Source: an uncultured Erysipelotrichaceae bacterium
GTDB lineage: Bacteria; Bacillota_I; Bacilli_A; Erysipelotrichales; Erysipelotrichaceae
NCBI GenBank assembly: GCA_902775735.1
Contig: CACYNH010000021.1
Coordinates: 1 to 44,306, forward strand
Direction: 5' to 3'
Length of the DNA stretch: 44,306 nt
Shown here piece after piece: positions 19,468 through 28,743 of the stretch (position 1 is its first letter; each line of letters opens with the position of its first letter). The notes below the pieces were generated by a model. That model saw only the letters and a program-made list of their open reading frames with translations. It made no database searches and was not told the origin of the DNA. Made by a program: the position numbers and the translations under genes.

Positions 19468-20769
19468 TTAGAAATTTTTAACCTTTTCCGGCGGAACAAT
19501 CTTGTCCTGACCACCCATGTAAGGACGAAGAGGTTCAGGAATTCTGACGCTGCCGTCTTCATTGAGGTTGTTTTCAAGGAAGCTGATCAGCATTCTCGGC
19601 GGAGCTACGACTGTGTTGTTCAGTGTATGAGCAAAGTAATTGCCCTTTTCTCCTTTGATTCTGATTCCAAGGCGTCTTGCCTGCGCATCGCCAAGGTTGG
19701 AGCAGCTGCCGACTTCGAAATATTTCTTCTGACGGGGTGACCATGCTTCAACGTCACAGCTCTTGACTTTCAGGTCAGCCAGATCGCCTGAGCAGCATTC
19801 CAGTGTTCTGACAGGTATATCCAGTGAACGGAAGAAATCAACACTGTTCTTCCAAAGCTGGTCATACCAGTAAGGTGAGTCTTCAGGTTCGCAGACTACA
19901 ACCATTTCCTGCTTTTCGAACTGGTGAACTCTGTAAAGACCTCTCTCTTCAATACCATGTGCGCCGACTTCTTTACGGAAGCATGGGCTGTAGGATGTCA
20001 GAGTATAAGGAAGATCTTCTTTTCTGAGGATCTGTCCCATGAAACGTCCGATCATGGAATGTTCTGAAGTTCCGATCAGATAAAGGTCTTCACCTTCAAT
20101 TTTATACATCATGTTCTGCATTTCAGCGAAGCTCATAACGCCGTTGACAACACTGCCGTGGATCATGAACGGCGGAATGAAGTATTCAAAGCCTCTGTTG
20201 ATCATGAAATCTCTTGCGTAAGAGAGAATTGAGGAATGAAGTCTTGCAATGTCGCCTTTCAGATAATAGAAACCGTTGCCTGATGTTCTTCCTGAAGAAT
20301 CAAGATCGATACCGGCAAGCTTTTCAATAATATCTGTGTGATAAGGAATCTCATAGTCCGGAACGAACGGTTCGCCGAATCTTTCGATTTCAACGTTTTC
20401 GGAATCATCTTTGCCGATCGGAACTGAAGGATCGATGATATTCGGAATCAGCATCATTCTCTTTTTGATTTCTTCTTCAAGTTCAGCTTCTCTCTTTTCC
20501 AGGTTTTCCAGCTCGGTGCCCATATCTTTAACCTGCTGCTTGACCTGTTCAGCTTCTTCTCTCTTGCCTTCCTTCATCAGGCCGCCGATCTGCTTGGACA
20601 GTCTGTTGCGGTCAGCGCGGAGGCCGTCGCCCTTTGTCTTGGCTGCACGGTACTCAGTATCCATTGCGGCTACTTCATCGACCATGACCAGTTTTTCATC
20701 CTGGAACTTCTTTTTGATGTTTTCTTTTACGATCTCCGGATTCTCGCGGATCATCTTAATGTCAATCAT
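19468..20769 (-). CDS. serS: Seryl-tRNA synthetase
   Basis: This 433-residue class II synthetase charges tRNA-Ser. The N-terminal coiled-coil arm (about 30-105), which reads the long variable arm of tRNA-Ser, is rich in Lys and Glu; motif 2 is FRKEVGAHGIEERGLYRVHQFEK (long form) and motif 3 follows in NTVVAPPRMLISFLENN. Start MIDIKMIRENPEIVKENIKKK is standard, with AAAGGAG before it. Expression is controlled by a T-box leader that responds to uncharged tRNA-Ser. The gene is flanked by parS sites on both sides. Confidence 0.97.
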   Translation of the reverse strand: MIDIKMIRENPEIVKENIKKKFQDEKLVMVDEVAAMDTEYRAAKTKGDGLRADRNRLSKQIGGLMKEGKREEAEQVKQQVKDMGTELENLEKREAELEEEIKKRMMLIPNIIDPSVPIGKDDSENVEIERFGEPFVPDYEIPYHTDIIEKLAGIDLDSSGRTSGNGFYYLKGDIARLHSSILSYARDFMINRGFEYFIPPFMIHGSVVNGVMSFAEMQNMMYKIEGEDLYLIGTSEHSMIGRFMGQILRKEDLPYTLTSYSPCFRKEVGAHGIEERGLYRVHQFEKQEMVVVCEPEDSPYWYDQLWKNSVDFFRSLDIPVRTLECCSGDLADLKVKSCDVEAWSPRQKKYFEVGSCSNLGDAQARRLGIRIKGEKGNYFAHTLNNTVVAPPRMLISFLENNLNEDGSVRIPEPLRPYMGGQDKIVPPEKVKNF

Positions 20770-20783
20770 GATTGTCTCCTTTC

Positions 20784-21024
20784 AAAAATAAAACATCATC
20801 CTGCAAAGGGACGATGTGAATCGCGGTGCCACCCTTCTTGTTCATAATTGTTTCACGTGAAACAATTTGTGAGCCACTTCATTAGACGATAACGGCCGTC
20901 ATACCGGAAGTCATTACCTTCACTCAGGGGTGGATTCTTTTCTTTCTGTGACAGTTTCCATCAACCACTGTCTTTCTGTTTTCTACATTCAGAAAATACT
21001 GGTCCCCGTCTGCGCGTTACTCAC
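20784..21024 (-). promoter_or_regulatory. T-box leader of serS, containing a parS palindrome
   Basis: The transcribed leader carries the T-box sequence GGGTGGCACCGCG (20834-20822 on the minus strand), whose TGGCA would pair with the tRNA 3' end region, followed by an intrinsic terminator (CATCGTCC with GGATGATG, 20816-20809 and 20801-20794, then TTTTATTTTT). The upstream part contains a stem-rich stretch; a UCC in GAATCCACCCC is a possible specifier codon for serine, not proven. A parS site sits 14 bases upstream of the T-box. The remaining part of the 20770-21169 gap holds only the two divergent promoters. Confidence 0.85.
20849..20864. promoter_or_regulatory. parS: Perfect parS site inside the serS leader
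   Basis: TGTTTCACGTGAAACA, identical to the site at 19417. Here the palindrome extends by three bases on each side (20846-20867), giving 22 bases of perfect symmetry, so the RNA copy would form a hairpin. Confidence 0.93.
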
Positions 21025-21053
21025 ATTTAAGCATTGCCTTATTGGTTTGTCAA
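21025..21053 (-). promoter_or_regulatory. Sigma-A promoter of serS
   Basis: Perfect TTGACA (21053-21048), 17-base spacer and TTAAAT (21030-21025) on the minus strand, at the upstream edge of the T-box leader. Confidence 0.7.
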
Positions 21054-21098
21054 GAATGCAAAATTTTCTGAAAAAATGTTCAAATTATAATTATCCAT

Positions 21099-21126
21099 TT
21101 GATTATAGGAATCAGTAGCATATAAT
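21099..21126 (+). promoter_or_regulatory. Promoter of the small gene at 21170
   Basis: TTGATT (21099-21104), 16-base spacer and a perfect TATAAT (21121-21126), about 44 bases ahead of the start codon. Confidence 0.6.
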
Positions 21127-21169
21127 AAAAATGATAAATAGTTGAAATTTTCTATAGAAAGGAATCTAC

Positions 21170-21391
21170 ATGCCAAACAAAAATCAGTACAAAAACAAGC
21201 TTGAGTATAACAATACCTATAACCGCAATAATTACAGATCATTTTCTGTCCGTTTCAACAACAAGACAGAAACAGGTATTATTGAATGGCTTGAAAGTCA
21301 GGAAAGCATCAAAGGTTATCTGACAGCGCTGATCGAAGCTGATATTAAAAAGCAGGAAAAGAAAAAGAAAGCCGCCAGCAAGAACAAATAA
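21170..21391 (+). CDS. Small basic uncharacterised protein
   Basis: The 73-residue product has an Asn/Tyr-rich N-terminus (about 1-25), a short strand-like stretch SFSVRFNNK (about 25-33), a predicted helix EIIEWLESQESIKGYLTALIEADIK-type segment (about 36-60) and a Lys/Ala-rich tail. It has no cysteine, signal or membrane segment. This pattern (a basic strand followed by helices) is reminiscent of small ribbon-helix-helix-like proteins common in Bacillota and mobile elements, but I cannot assign it. It is the only plus-strand gene between 1 and 33 kb, has its own promoter, a ribosome-binding site (AAAGGAA, 5 bases before ATG) and a terminator, so it is very likely real. Confidence 0.75.
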   Translation: MPNKNQYKNKLEYNNTYNRNNYRSFSVRFNNKTETGIIEWLESQESIKGYLTALIEADIKKQEKKKKAASKNK

Positions 21392-21419
21392 TCTCACGGC
21401 AGCTGATCATGCTTAATTT

Positions 21420-21457
21420 ATACCCGCCACTTCCGCACGGGTATTTTTATATTTTTG
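21420..21457 (+). terminator. Terminator of the small gene
   Basis: ATACCCG (21420-21426) pairs with CGGGTAT (21438-21444), followed by TTTTTATATTTTT. Confidence 0.75.
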
Positions 21458-21463
21458 AGAGTA

Positions 21464-21501
21464 TATAAAAAGAGTGTAAACTTTCATGCATGTTTACACT
21501 C
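21464..21501 (-). terminator. Terminator of gyrA
   Basis: GAGTGTAAAC and GTTTACACTC form a 10-bp stem (21501-21492 and 21481-21472 on the minus strand) around a 10-base loop, followed by TTTTTATAT. Confidence 0.8.
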
Positions 21502-21509
21502 TTTGCGGT

Positions 21510-24047
21510 TTATTCTTCCGCTGTTTCTTCTGCTGTATTGACTTCTTCCGCGGCCTCAGGCTGTTCTGTTTCCGCCGGAACTTCTTCTTCCGGTTCTGCC
21601 GCAAGAACTTCGACTGTTGAAACTTTCTGGTCATCCTTGACGTTGATCAGATGCACGCCTCTTGCGGAGCGGTTGTAGACAGCGACCTGCTTCAGGGAAA
21701 TTCTGATGATGATACCGGAATCGGTCATGATCATGCAGTCTTCATCGCCGTTGACGGCCTTCATGCATACCAGACTGCCGGTCTTTTCACTGACATTGAC
21801 TGTCTTGACACCCTTGGCGCCTCTGCTGGTCATGCGGTAGTCGTCAATGAGCGACTTCTTGCCATAGCCGTTTTCGGTGACTGTTAGGATGTAATTGCCT
21901 TCCTCGTTGGTTGCCATGCCGATGACTTTGCCGCCATCCACATTGAATCCTCTGACGCCTCTGGCAGTTCTGCCCAGCGGTCTGACGTCTTCTTCTTTGA
22001 ATCTGACCGCCTTGCCGTTGGAGCCGGCAATGATGATTTCAGCGCTGCCGTTGGTCGGCTTGACTTCCACCAGTTCGTCATCTTCGTTGAGCTTGATCGC
22101 GATCTTGCCGTTGCGGTTGATATTCTTGAATTCCTCAATGGAGGTCTTCTTGATCAGACCCTGTTTTGTGACGAAGAACAGGAAGCTTGCGTTATCGTCG
22201 TTTTTGTACGGCACAAACGCCTTGATCTTTTCTGTTCTGTCGATCTGAAGCAGGTTGATCGCCGGAATACCTTTGCTGGTGCGGCTGAATTCGGGGATGT
22301 TATAGCCCTTGATTCTGAAGACACGTCCTTTGTCTGTGAGCACAAGCAGGTTATCGTGGGTGGACATGGACACGAACTGGTCGATAACATCGTCCTTGTT
22401 GAGTTCCATTCCCTTGATTCCCTTGCCGCCGCGGTTCTGCACACGGTAGTTGTCCGTGGTCATGCGCTTGATATAGCCGTTGGCGGAGAGGGTGATGACA
22501 ACATTTTCAACCGGAATCAGGTCTTCATCTTCCATATCCGCCGGCGCGTCGATGATTTCGCTGCGTCTGGGATCGGCGTATTTGTCCCTGATTTCCGTCA
22601 GTTCTTCCTTGATGATTGTAAGAACTCTGTCATGGTGAGCCAGAATATCTTCAAGATCGGCGATTCTGACCAGAAGTTCCTGATATTCTCTTTCGATTCT
22701 GTCTCTTTCCAGTCCGGTGAGTCTTCTGAACTGCATATCAAGGATCGCTTTGGCCTGGATTTCATCAAGACCGAAGTTTTCCATGAGTCTTGTCATCGCT
22801 TCATTGGCGTCTCTGGAATCTCTGATTGTATGAATGACAGCGTCGAGGTTGTCGACGGCGATTCTCAATCCTTCCAGGATGTGGGCTCTGTCCTTCGCTT
22901 TTTTCAGATCATATGTCGTTCTGCGGACAATGACTTCCTCCTGGTGGGCGATATAGCCCTGCAGGAGTTCTTTCATGGAAGCCAGTCTCGGTGTGTTGTT
23001 GAAGAGAACAACGTTGTTGACGCCGAAATTGGACTGCAGCGGGGAAAGTTTGTAAAGCTGGTTGAGGAGAACTTCCGGCTGAACGTCCTTGCGCAGTTCC
23101 ATGACGATGCGTACGCCGTTCATATTGGAGGATTCATCTCTCAGATCAGTAATGCCTTCGATGACCTTGTCACGGGCCAGGGTGGCGATTCTTTCGACCA
23201 GAGTGGCCTTGTTCACCATGTAGGGAATCTCATAGACAACAATTCTTGATTTGCCGTTGGGCATTTCCTCAATTCTTGTCTTGGAACGCATGATGATTGT
23301 TCCGCGGCCTGTCTCAAAGGAATTGCGGATGCCGGAACGGCCCAGGATATAGCCGCCGGTAGGGAAGTCCGGACCTTTGAGATACTGCATCATTTCCGCG
23401 GTTGTAAGATCAGGGTTGTCGATCAGGGCAATGACCGCGTCGATTGTTTCGCCAAGGTTGTGCGGGGCGATGTTTGTCGCCATACCGACCGCGATTCCGG
23501 TGGATCCGTTGACAACCAGGTTGGGAAAACGGGCAGGCAGAACGGTAGGTTCTTCCTCTTCACCGTCATAGTTGGGCGTCATGTCGACGGTTTCCTTGTC
23601 AAGGTCTCTTAACATTTCCACCGCGATCTTGGACATTCTGGCTTCGGTATAACGCATCGCCGCAGCTCCGTCGCCATCCATGGAACCGAAGTTGCCGTGG
23701 CCGTCGACAAGGACGGATCTCATGTTCCAGGGCTGCGCCATATAGACCAGAGCGCCATAGATGGAACTGTCGCCGTGGGGGTGATATTTACCCATCGTGT
23801 CACCGACGATACGGGCACATTTGCGGTATGCCTTGTCGGGTCCGTTGTTCATTTCATTCATCGCGTAGAGAATTCTTCTCTGAACGGGTTTTAAGCCGTC
23901 TCTGACGTCGGGAAGGGCTCTTGCGACAATAACTGACATGGAATAGTCGATGAAGTCTCTCTTCATTTCCTTTGTCAGATTGGTTTCAGTAATATTTCCG
24001 GGGTCAAAATTTTCCTCGTCAAATTCCATAAAATCATCCAATGCCAT
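21510..24047 (-). CDS. gyrA: DNA gyrase subunit A
   Basis: This 845-residue subunit breaks and rejoins DNA. The catalytic tyrosine is Y133 in MRYTEARM; the GyrA box needed for wrapping appears as NRGGKGIKG at the start of the C-terminal beta-pinwheel. The quinolone pocket reads [17 protein letters not shown] (89-105): Ser94 matches E. coli Ser83, but the acidic residue of E. coli position 87 is Gly98 here. The last 30 or so residues are a strongly acidic Glu/Ala tail. It starts with AAAGGAGG six bases before ATG, 14 bases after gyrB. The neighbouring gyrB and the GyrA box argue against ParC. Confidence 0.97.
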   Translation of the reverse strand: MALDDFMEFDEENFDPGNITETNLTKEMKRDFIDYSMSVIVARALPDVRDGLKPVQRRILYAMNEMNNGPDKAYRKCARIVGDTMGKYHPHGDSSIYGALVYMAQPWNMRSVLVDGHGNFGSMDGDGAAAMRYTEARMSKIAVEMLRDLDKETVDMTPNYDGEEEEPTVLPARFPNLVVNGSTGIAVGMATNIAPHNLGETIDAVIALIDNPDLTTAEMMQYLKGPDFPTGGYILGRSGIRNSFETGRGTIIMRSKTRIEEMPNGKSRIVVYEIPYMVNKATLVERIATLARDKVIEGITDLRDESSNMNGVRIVMELRKDVQPEVLLNQLYKLSPLQSNFGVNNVVLFNNTPRLASMKELLQGYIAHQEEVIVRRTTYDLKKAKDRAHILEGLRIAVDNLDAVIHTIRDSRDANEAMTRLMENFGLDEIQAKAILDMQFRRLTGLERDRIEREYQELLVRIADLEDILAHHDRVLTIIKEELTEIRDKYADPRRSEIIDAPADMEDEDLIPVENVVITLSANGYIKRMTTDNYRVQNRGGKGIKGMELNKDDVIDQFVSMSTHDNLLVLTDKGRVFRIKGYNIPEFSRTSKGIPAINLLQIDRTEKIKAFVPYKNDDNASFLFFVTKQGLIKKTSIEEFKNINRNGKIAIKLNEDDELVEVKPTNGSAEIIIAGSNGKAVRFKEEDVRPLGRTARGVRGFNVDGGKVIGMATNEEGNYILTVTENGYGKKSLIDDYRMTSRGAKGVKTVNVSEKTGSLVCMKAVNGDEDCMIMTDSGIIIRISLKQVAVYNRSARGVHLINVKDDQKVSTVEVLAAEPEEEVPAETEQPEAAEEVNTAEETAEE

Positions 24048-24061
24048 AAGGACCTCCTTTC

Positions 24062-26044
24062 TCAGATATCAAGTTCAGCGAATTTCGCGTTTTCGATGAT
24101 GAAATTCTTTCTTGGCTCAACTTCTTCACCCATCATGATGGAGAAATACTGGTCAGCCACTTCAGCGTCGTCAATATTCACTCTGATCAGGGTTCTGTTC
24201 TTCGGATCCATGGTGGTTTCCCAGAGCTGTTCCGGGTTCATTTCACCAAGGCCCTTGTATCTCTGAATGCTCAGTCTGTCGCCGAGTTCGGCTCTTAATC
24301 TTGTCATCTGCTGCTCTGTATAGGCATAGCGGACAGTGTTGCCTTTCTGAACCTTGTACAGAGGCGGCTGGGCGATGTAGATATGGCCCTGTTCAATGAC
24401 CGGTCTGAGATATCTGTAGAAGAAGGTGAGCAGCAGGATTCTGATGTGGGAGCCGTCGACGTCGGCATCGGTCATGATGACGATCTTGTTGTAGCGCAGC
24501 TTGGACACATCGATATCATCCATGAAACCGCAGCCGAAGGCGGTGATCATGGATCTGATTTCAGCGTTTTCAAACACCTTGTGCTGTCTTGCTTTTTCGA
24601 CATTGAGGATTTTTCCTCTCAGGGGAAGAATCGCCTGGTAGTGGGAATCACGGCCCTGTTTCGCTGAGCCGCCGGCGGAGTCACCCTCGACGATGTAGAT
24701 TTCGCAGATCGAAGCGTCTTTTGAGGAGCAGTCGGAGAGTTTGCCGGGCAGGGAACTGATTTCAAGGGAACTCTTTCTTCTCGTCAGTTCTCTGGCCTTT
24801 TTCGCGGCCATTCTCGCCTGGGAGGCGAGGGTTGCCTTTTCCATGATGGCCTTGGCGTCATCCGGATTTTCCATGAGATATCTTTCGAGCTGGGTGCCGA
24901 AGATATCGGAGACGATCTTTCTGACTTCCGTGTTGCCGAGTTTGGTCTTTGTCTGTCCTTCGTACTGGGGATCGGGATGCTTGACGCTGATGACGGCGGT
25001 GATGCCTTCCTTGCAGTCGTCAGTGGTCAGGTTGTCGTCCTTTTCCTTAAGGAAGTTGTTGTCTCTTGCGTATTTGTTGATGACACGGTTGAGCGCCATG
25101 CGGAAACCTTCCTCATGGGTGCCGCCTTCAACGGTATTGATGTTGTTGCAGAAGGTGTAGATATTGGGGTTGTAGCCGTCGTTGTACTGGCAGGCGACTT
25201 CAACCTGGATTCCTTTGTCATGGCCTTCGGAATAGATGACATCGTCATTGACGGCGGTTCTGTTCTTGTTGAGGTATTTGACATATTCCTTCAGACCGCC
25301 TTCAAAAATGAACTCATGGTGTGCTTTTTCAGGGTTTTCTTCTCTTTCGTCATTGAAAACAAGCCTGATTCCCTTGTTCAGGAAAGCGAGCTGTCTGAGT
25401 CTGTCGCGAAGAACATCATGTTCATAGACTGTTGTTTCGGTGAAGATCGTCGGATCCGCCTTGAATCTGACCATGGAACCGTGCTTTGCCGGATCGCATT
25501 CGCCGGTTACCTTGAGCGGTTCTGTCGGGTGGCCGCCGTCTTCAAAACGGATGAAGTAAATCTTTCCTTCGTGGAAGACGGAGACTTCCAGCCATTCGGA
25601 AAGAGCGTTTACAACAGAAGCGCCGACACCGTGCAGACCGCCGGAAACCTTGTAGGCGCCGCCGCCGAACTTGCCGCCGGCGTGAAGAACCGTGTAGATG
25701 GTTTCGATGGTGGATTTGCCTGTCTTTTCATTCATGCCGGTGGGCATGCCGCGGCCGTCATCCTCGACAGTGACGATATTGTCTTTGTCGACGGAGACTG
25801 TGACGGTGGAAGCGTAGCCGGCCATCGCTTCATCGATGCCGTTGTCCACAAGTTCCCAGACAAGGTGGTGAAGACCTTTGGAGGATGTTGTGGCAATATA
25901 CATTCCGGGACGCTTTCTGACCGCTTCGAGGCCATCCAGAACCTGGATATCGGAGTCGTCATATGTATGAGTCACTTTGATATCAAGCTCTTCATTGAGA
26001 ACAGCCTCTGTCGGCTGTTCCAGAACATCTTTTACTTCACTCAT
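24062..26044 (-). CDS. gyrB: DNA gyrase subunit B
   Basis: This 660-residue ATPase subunit of gyrase has the GHKL nucleotide site ([10 protein letters not shown] at 64-73, [24 protein letters not shown]), the Toprim metal-binding residues ([14 protein letters not shown] and DADVDGSHI) and the C-terminal [17 protein letters not shown] segment. It begins with about 25 extra residues before the conserved core. The ATG overlaps the recF stop by 4 bases, and gyrA follows after 14 bases. Length is typical of Bacillota GyrB. Confidence 0.97.
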   Translation of the reverse strand: MSEVKDVLEQPTEAVLNEELDIKVTHTYDDSDIQVLDGLEAVRKRPGMYIATTSSKGLHHLVWELVDNGIDEAMAGYASTVTVSVDKDNIVTVEDDGRGMPTGMNEKTGKSTIETIYTVLHAGGKFGGGAYKVSGGLHGVGASVVNALSEWLEVSVFHEGKIYFIRFEDGGHPTEPLKVTGECDPAKHGSMVRFKADPTIFTETTVYEHDVLRDRLRQLAFLNKGIRLVFNDEREENPEKAHHEFIFEGGLKEYVKYLNKNRTAVNDDVIYSEGHDKGIQVEVACQYNDGYNPNIYTFCNNINTVEGGTHEEGFRMALNRVINKYARDNNFLKEKDDNLTTDDCKEGITAVISVKHPDPQYEGQTKTKLGNTEVRKIVSDIFGTQLERYLMENPDDAKAIMEKATLASQARMAAKKARELTRRKSSLEISSLPGKLSDCSSKDASICEIYIVEGDSAGGSAKQGRDSHYQAILPLRGKILNVEKARQHKVFENAEIRSMITAFGCGFMDDIDVSKLRYNKIVIMTDADVDGSHIRILLLTFFYRYLRPVIEQGHIYIAQPPLYKVQKGNTVRYAYTEQQMTRLRAELGDRLSIQRYKGLGEMNPEQLWETTMDPKNRTLIRVNIDDAEVADQYFSIMMGEEVEPRKNFIIENAKFAELDI

Positions 26045-27135
26045 TCTCTACCTCCCGTAATGTTTATGACTGTTCCGTGTTCAATCCGGAACTCTCTGTA
26101 GTTTCCTTTTCTGATTTCTTCCGGCACGTCCGTTGCCGTAATCAGGCACTGATACGGCTCCCTGACCATGTTCAGAAGCTTTTTCTGTCTGTTTGAGTCA
26201 AGTTCGGAAAGGACGTCATCCAGAAGAAGAACAGGCTTTTTACCTGTTTCTTTCTGGATATATCTGAGCAGCGCCATCTTGAACGCCAGCATCGTCATCC
26301 TCTTCTGTCCCTGGGAAGCGGTCTGGATCAGGCTGACGCCGTCCTTTTCAAAAACCAGATCTTCCCTGTGAATGCCGTTTAAAGTCATTCTGCGCTCGAT
26401 ATCGCGCTGTCTTGACTCTCTGTGCATCCTCAGCAAAGATGCCCTCAGATCGTCTTTATTCTCGATGCAGCAGCGGTATTTCATGGTAACCCTGATGTCA
26501 TCCTCCGAGATTTCCCTGTAAAGGCCGCTCATGGCCTCATTGACTGTATCGGCGAACTCGGTTCTCTTTTTCACGATCAGGCTTTCAGCGTCCGCCATCT
26601 GCTCATCGAGGATGTCCAGATATCTTTCATCAGCCGTTTCCTGCTTCAGGATGATGTTTCTTTCCCTGAGCAGGTTCTGATACTGATTGAGGCTTAGAAG
26701 ATAAGGCGTGGAAATCTTTGTGATCTCCTGATTCATGATCCTTCTTCTCTCCCTGGGCTGATCATTGAACAGATACAGATCATCCGGCGCAAACAGCACA
26801 ACGTTTAGCTGGCCGATGAAATCGCTGCTCTTCTTCACCGGATTCCGGCTGATCATAAGGGTTTTGCCTTTGTGATGAATAATGGCTTCGATTTCCTTTT
26901 CTCCACCATCATTTAAAGTGCAGGAAATATCGGCAAACGGCATTTCTTCACGGATGAGTTTTTTCTCGTCGCTGATCCGGTGCGACCTGGTCAGAGAAAG
27001 ATAGACAAGGCTTTCAAGAAGATTTGTCTTTCCCTGGGCGTTTTCACCGGTGATGATGTTCATGCCTTCGCCAAGCTCAATCACTGCGGATTCATAATTG
27101 CGGAAATTTCTCAGTCTGAGATTTCTGACAATCAT
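26041..27135 (-). CDS. recF: DNA replication and repair protein RecF
   Basis: This 364-residue SMC-like ATPase acts with RecO and RecR at single-strand gaps. The Walker A loop GENAQGKTN is at 30-38, the signature [10 protein letters not shown] and the Walker B strand [13 protein letters not shown] are in the C-terminal half. Start [15 protein letters not shown] is standard. It overlaps the S4-domain gene upstream by 4 bases and gyrB downstream by 4, so the three are translationally coupled. Confidence 0.97.
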   Translation of the reverse strand: MIVRNLRLRNFRNYESAVIELGEGMNIITGENAQGKTNLLESLVYLSLTRSHRISDEKKLIREEMPFADISCTLNDGGEKEIEAIIHHKGKTLMISRNPVKKSSDFIGQLNVVLFAPDDLYLFNDQPRERRRIMNQEITKISTPYLLSLNQYQNLLRERNIILKQETADERYLDILDEQMADAESLIVKKRTEFADTVNEAMSGLYREISEDDIRVTMKYRCCIENKDDLRASLLRMHRESRQRDIERRMTLNGIHREDLVFEKDGVSLIQTASQGQKRMTMLAFKMALLRYIQKETGKKPVLLLDDVLSELDSNRQKKLLNMVREPYQCLITATDVPEEIRKGNYREFRIEHGTVINITGGRE

Positions 27136-27335
27136 TTCTCCACCGTATACTTTTTCCCTTCCACGACAATCACATCGCCGGGATAGAGTTTTTTACCCCT
27201 GCGGTTTTCTTTTTCGCCGTTCACTGTGATCTTCAGTTCAGAACACAGGATCTTGGCTTCACCGCCGCTGGAGGCGATATTCTCAAGCTTCAGAAGCTGC
27301 TGCAGTGTGATGTAATCTGTCGTGATTTTTGCCAT
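27132..27335 (-). CDS. yaaA: S4-domain RNA-binding protein YaaA type
   Basis: This 67-residue protein is essentially one S4 RNA-binding domain: ITLQQLLKLENIASSGGEAKILCSELKI..NGE..NRRGKKLYPGD. Proteins of this family between dnaN and recF are linked to large ribosomal subunit assembly in Bacillus. The start at 27335 (MAKITTDYITLQQLL) has AAAGGAGA 5 bases upstream; an open frame of eight more residues lies upstream but without a ribosome-binding site. It is the first gene of the run to gyrA. Confidence 0.9.
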   Translation of the reverse strand: MAKITTDYITLQQLLKLENIASSGGEAKILCSELKITVNGEKENRRGKKLYPGDVIVVEGKKYTVEK

Positions 27336-27377
27336 CTGAATCTCCTTTTCAAGGCGCACAGAAAAAAAGCCTTCCTT

Positions 27378-27386
27378 ATTATATCA
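27378..27386 (-). promoter_or_regulatory. Extended -10 promoter of yaaA-recF-gyrB-gyrA
   Basis: TGATATAAT on the minus strand (TGn plus perfect -10), 43 bases before the yaaA start and downstream of the dnaN terminator. No clear -35. Confidence 0.6.
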
Positions 27387-27430
27387 TGAAAAGACCGTTT
27401 TCCCTGCCTGAGGCACCACTTTTCTACATG

Positions 27431-27452
27431 AAAAAAGGCGCGTTTCCGCGCC
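27431..27452 (-). terminator. Terminator of dnaN
   Basis: GGCGCG, loop GAAA, CGCGCC (27452-27437 on the minus strand) followed by six T. It separates dnaA-dnaN from the recF-gyrase run. Confidence 0.85.
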
Positions 27453-27461
27453 CGTTCCGGT

Positions 27462-28583
27462 TTAATTGTAAGTTCTTACAGGAAGGACCAGCTGAAGCAC
27501 TGAATCATCATCGGAAGAAGTCATGATGAAGGGCTTCATTTCGCCTGTAAAGCTGATTTTGATGTCGTTTCCGCGCAGTGCCCTGGCTGCGGCCATGACA
27601 TAGCTTCCGGAGAAGCTGATCTCAAGCGGTTCGCCTTTGAAGACTGCCGCGAGTGTTTCGGTGGATTCGCCGATTTCCTGGCTGCGGTTGGAGAGGATGA
27701 CTTCATGTTCGCTCAGAGAGAGGCGGTTGATTGTCATGTTGTCATTCTTGATGAATGTTGTTCTGTCGATCGCGTGGATCAGATCATTCCTGTTCATGGA
27801 AAGCTCATATCTGAATTCTTTCGGGATCAGTCTGTCTGTTTCCGGATAGCCGCCGTCGAGAAGTCTTGTCTGCAGAGTCATTTTGTCAGTGATGAACTGC
27901 GCTTTCTTATCGCTGAGCGCGATTTCAAGGCTGGCGCTGAGATCTCCCAGCATTGTGCCTCTGACTTCATTGAGACTCTTGGCCGGAATGGTCAGGTTGA
28001 AGGAATCATTGGAATCAAACGGCATTGTCTTCTTCGCCAGTCTGTAGGAATCGGTCGCTGTGCATTTGAGAATGCCGTCTTCGAGTCTGAAGTTGACGCC
28101 GGTCAGAACAGGTCTTGTGTCTTTGGAGGAAGTCGCGAACGCTGTCTGCTCGATAATGGAGGAGAGGTCGCTGACAGACATCAGAAGAGATGTGGAAGGC
28201 TTGATGAAGTCGATATCAGGATAATCATCAGCTCTCATACCGTTGATCTTAAAGACTGCGGAACCGCCGGAGAACTTTGTCAGTGCGCCGTCGATGACTT
28301 CAATCTGGATCTGTTCCGAATCGATTTTTCTGACGATTTCGATCAGGTATCTGGATTCAATGAGAATGGAACCTTCCTCGATAATGCTGAGGTTGTTTTC
28401 TTCACTCTTTTCGATGGTTCTGCGGATGGAAATATCTGCATCGCTGCCGGTCAGTGTGAGTGTGTCATTGAACGCATCAATCTTGATGCCTCTGAGTGCC
28501 GGCTGCGGGGAATTCGGTGAAATGGCATGTGCGGTATCCTGAAGAGCCGAAAGAAGATCATTTTTGGCGATCGTAATATTCAT
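27462..28583 (-). CDS. dnaN: DNA polymerase III beta sliding clamp
   Basis: This 373-residue protein is the ring-shaped processivity clamp. Landmarks are ALRGIKIDAFNDTLTLTGSDADISI near the start, the KDTRPVLTGVNFRLEDGILKCTATDSYRLA segment that forms part of the partner-binding pocket (quoted in two parts of the middle domain), and the C-terminus FIMTSSDDDSVLQLVLPVRTYN ending in the usual LPVRTY. It follows dnaA with a 160-base gap rich in DnaA-box-like sequences and has its own GGGAGG ribosome-binding site. Confidence 0.97.
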   Translation of the reverse strand: MNITIAKNDLLSALQDTAHAISPNSPQPALRGIKIDAFNDTLTLTGSDADISIRRTIEKSEENNLSIIEEGSILIESRYLIEIVRKIDSEQIQIEVIDGALTKFSGGSAVFKINGMRADDYPDIDFIKPSTSLLMSVSDLSSIIEQTAFATSSKDTRPVLTGVNFRLEDGILKCTATDSYRLAKKTMPFDSNDSFNLTIPAKSLNEVRGTMLGDLSASLEIALSDKKAQFITDKMTLQTRLLDGGYPETDRLIPKEFRYELSMNRNDLIHAIDRTTFIKNDNMTINRLSLSEHEVILSNRSQEIGESTETLAAVFKGEPLEISFSGSYVMAAARALRGNDIKISFTGEMKPFIMTSSDDDSVLQLVLPVRTYN

Positions 28584-28642
28584 GTGTAATGCCTCCCTGG
28601 TTTATGTAATGTATCTTTTTTAGGTTTTATTGTTATTAAGAC

Positions 28643-28738
28643 TGTGGATTTTGTGGAAAACTCTTAAAAAGTGCGGATTTCCCTGACTATTTTACCATTT
28701 TGTGATGTTGAACAGAAGTGGATAAAAAGTGTGGAGAA
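28643..28738. promoter_or_regulatory. DnaA-box-like cluster between dnaA and dnaN
   Basis: Four 9-mers near the DnaA box in minus-strand orientation of TTATCCACA: TGTGGATTT (28643-28651), directly followed by TGTGGAAAA (28652-28660), then AGTGGATAA (28717-28725) and TGTGGAGAA (28730-28738). None is perfect. A weak -10 (TAAAAT) for dnaN lies between the two pairs. Confidence 0.6.
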
Positions 28739-28743
28739 AACTG

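Noticed and set aside
22356..23249. 297-codon plus-strand frame opposite gyrA, and 374 codons opposite gyrB (24977-26101)
   Set aside because: Shadows of gyrase genes with low-complexity Val/Asp/Phe-rich products typical of antisense translation.
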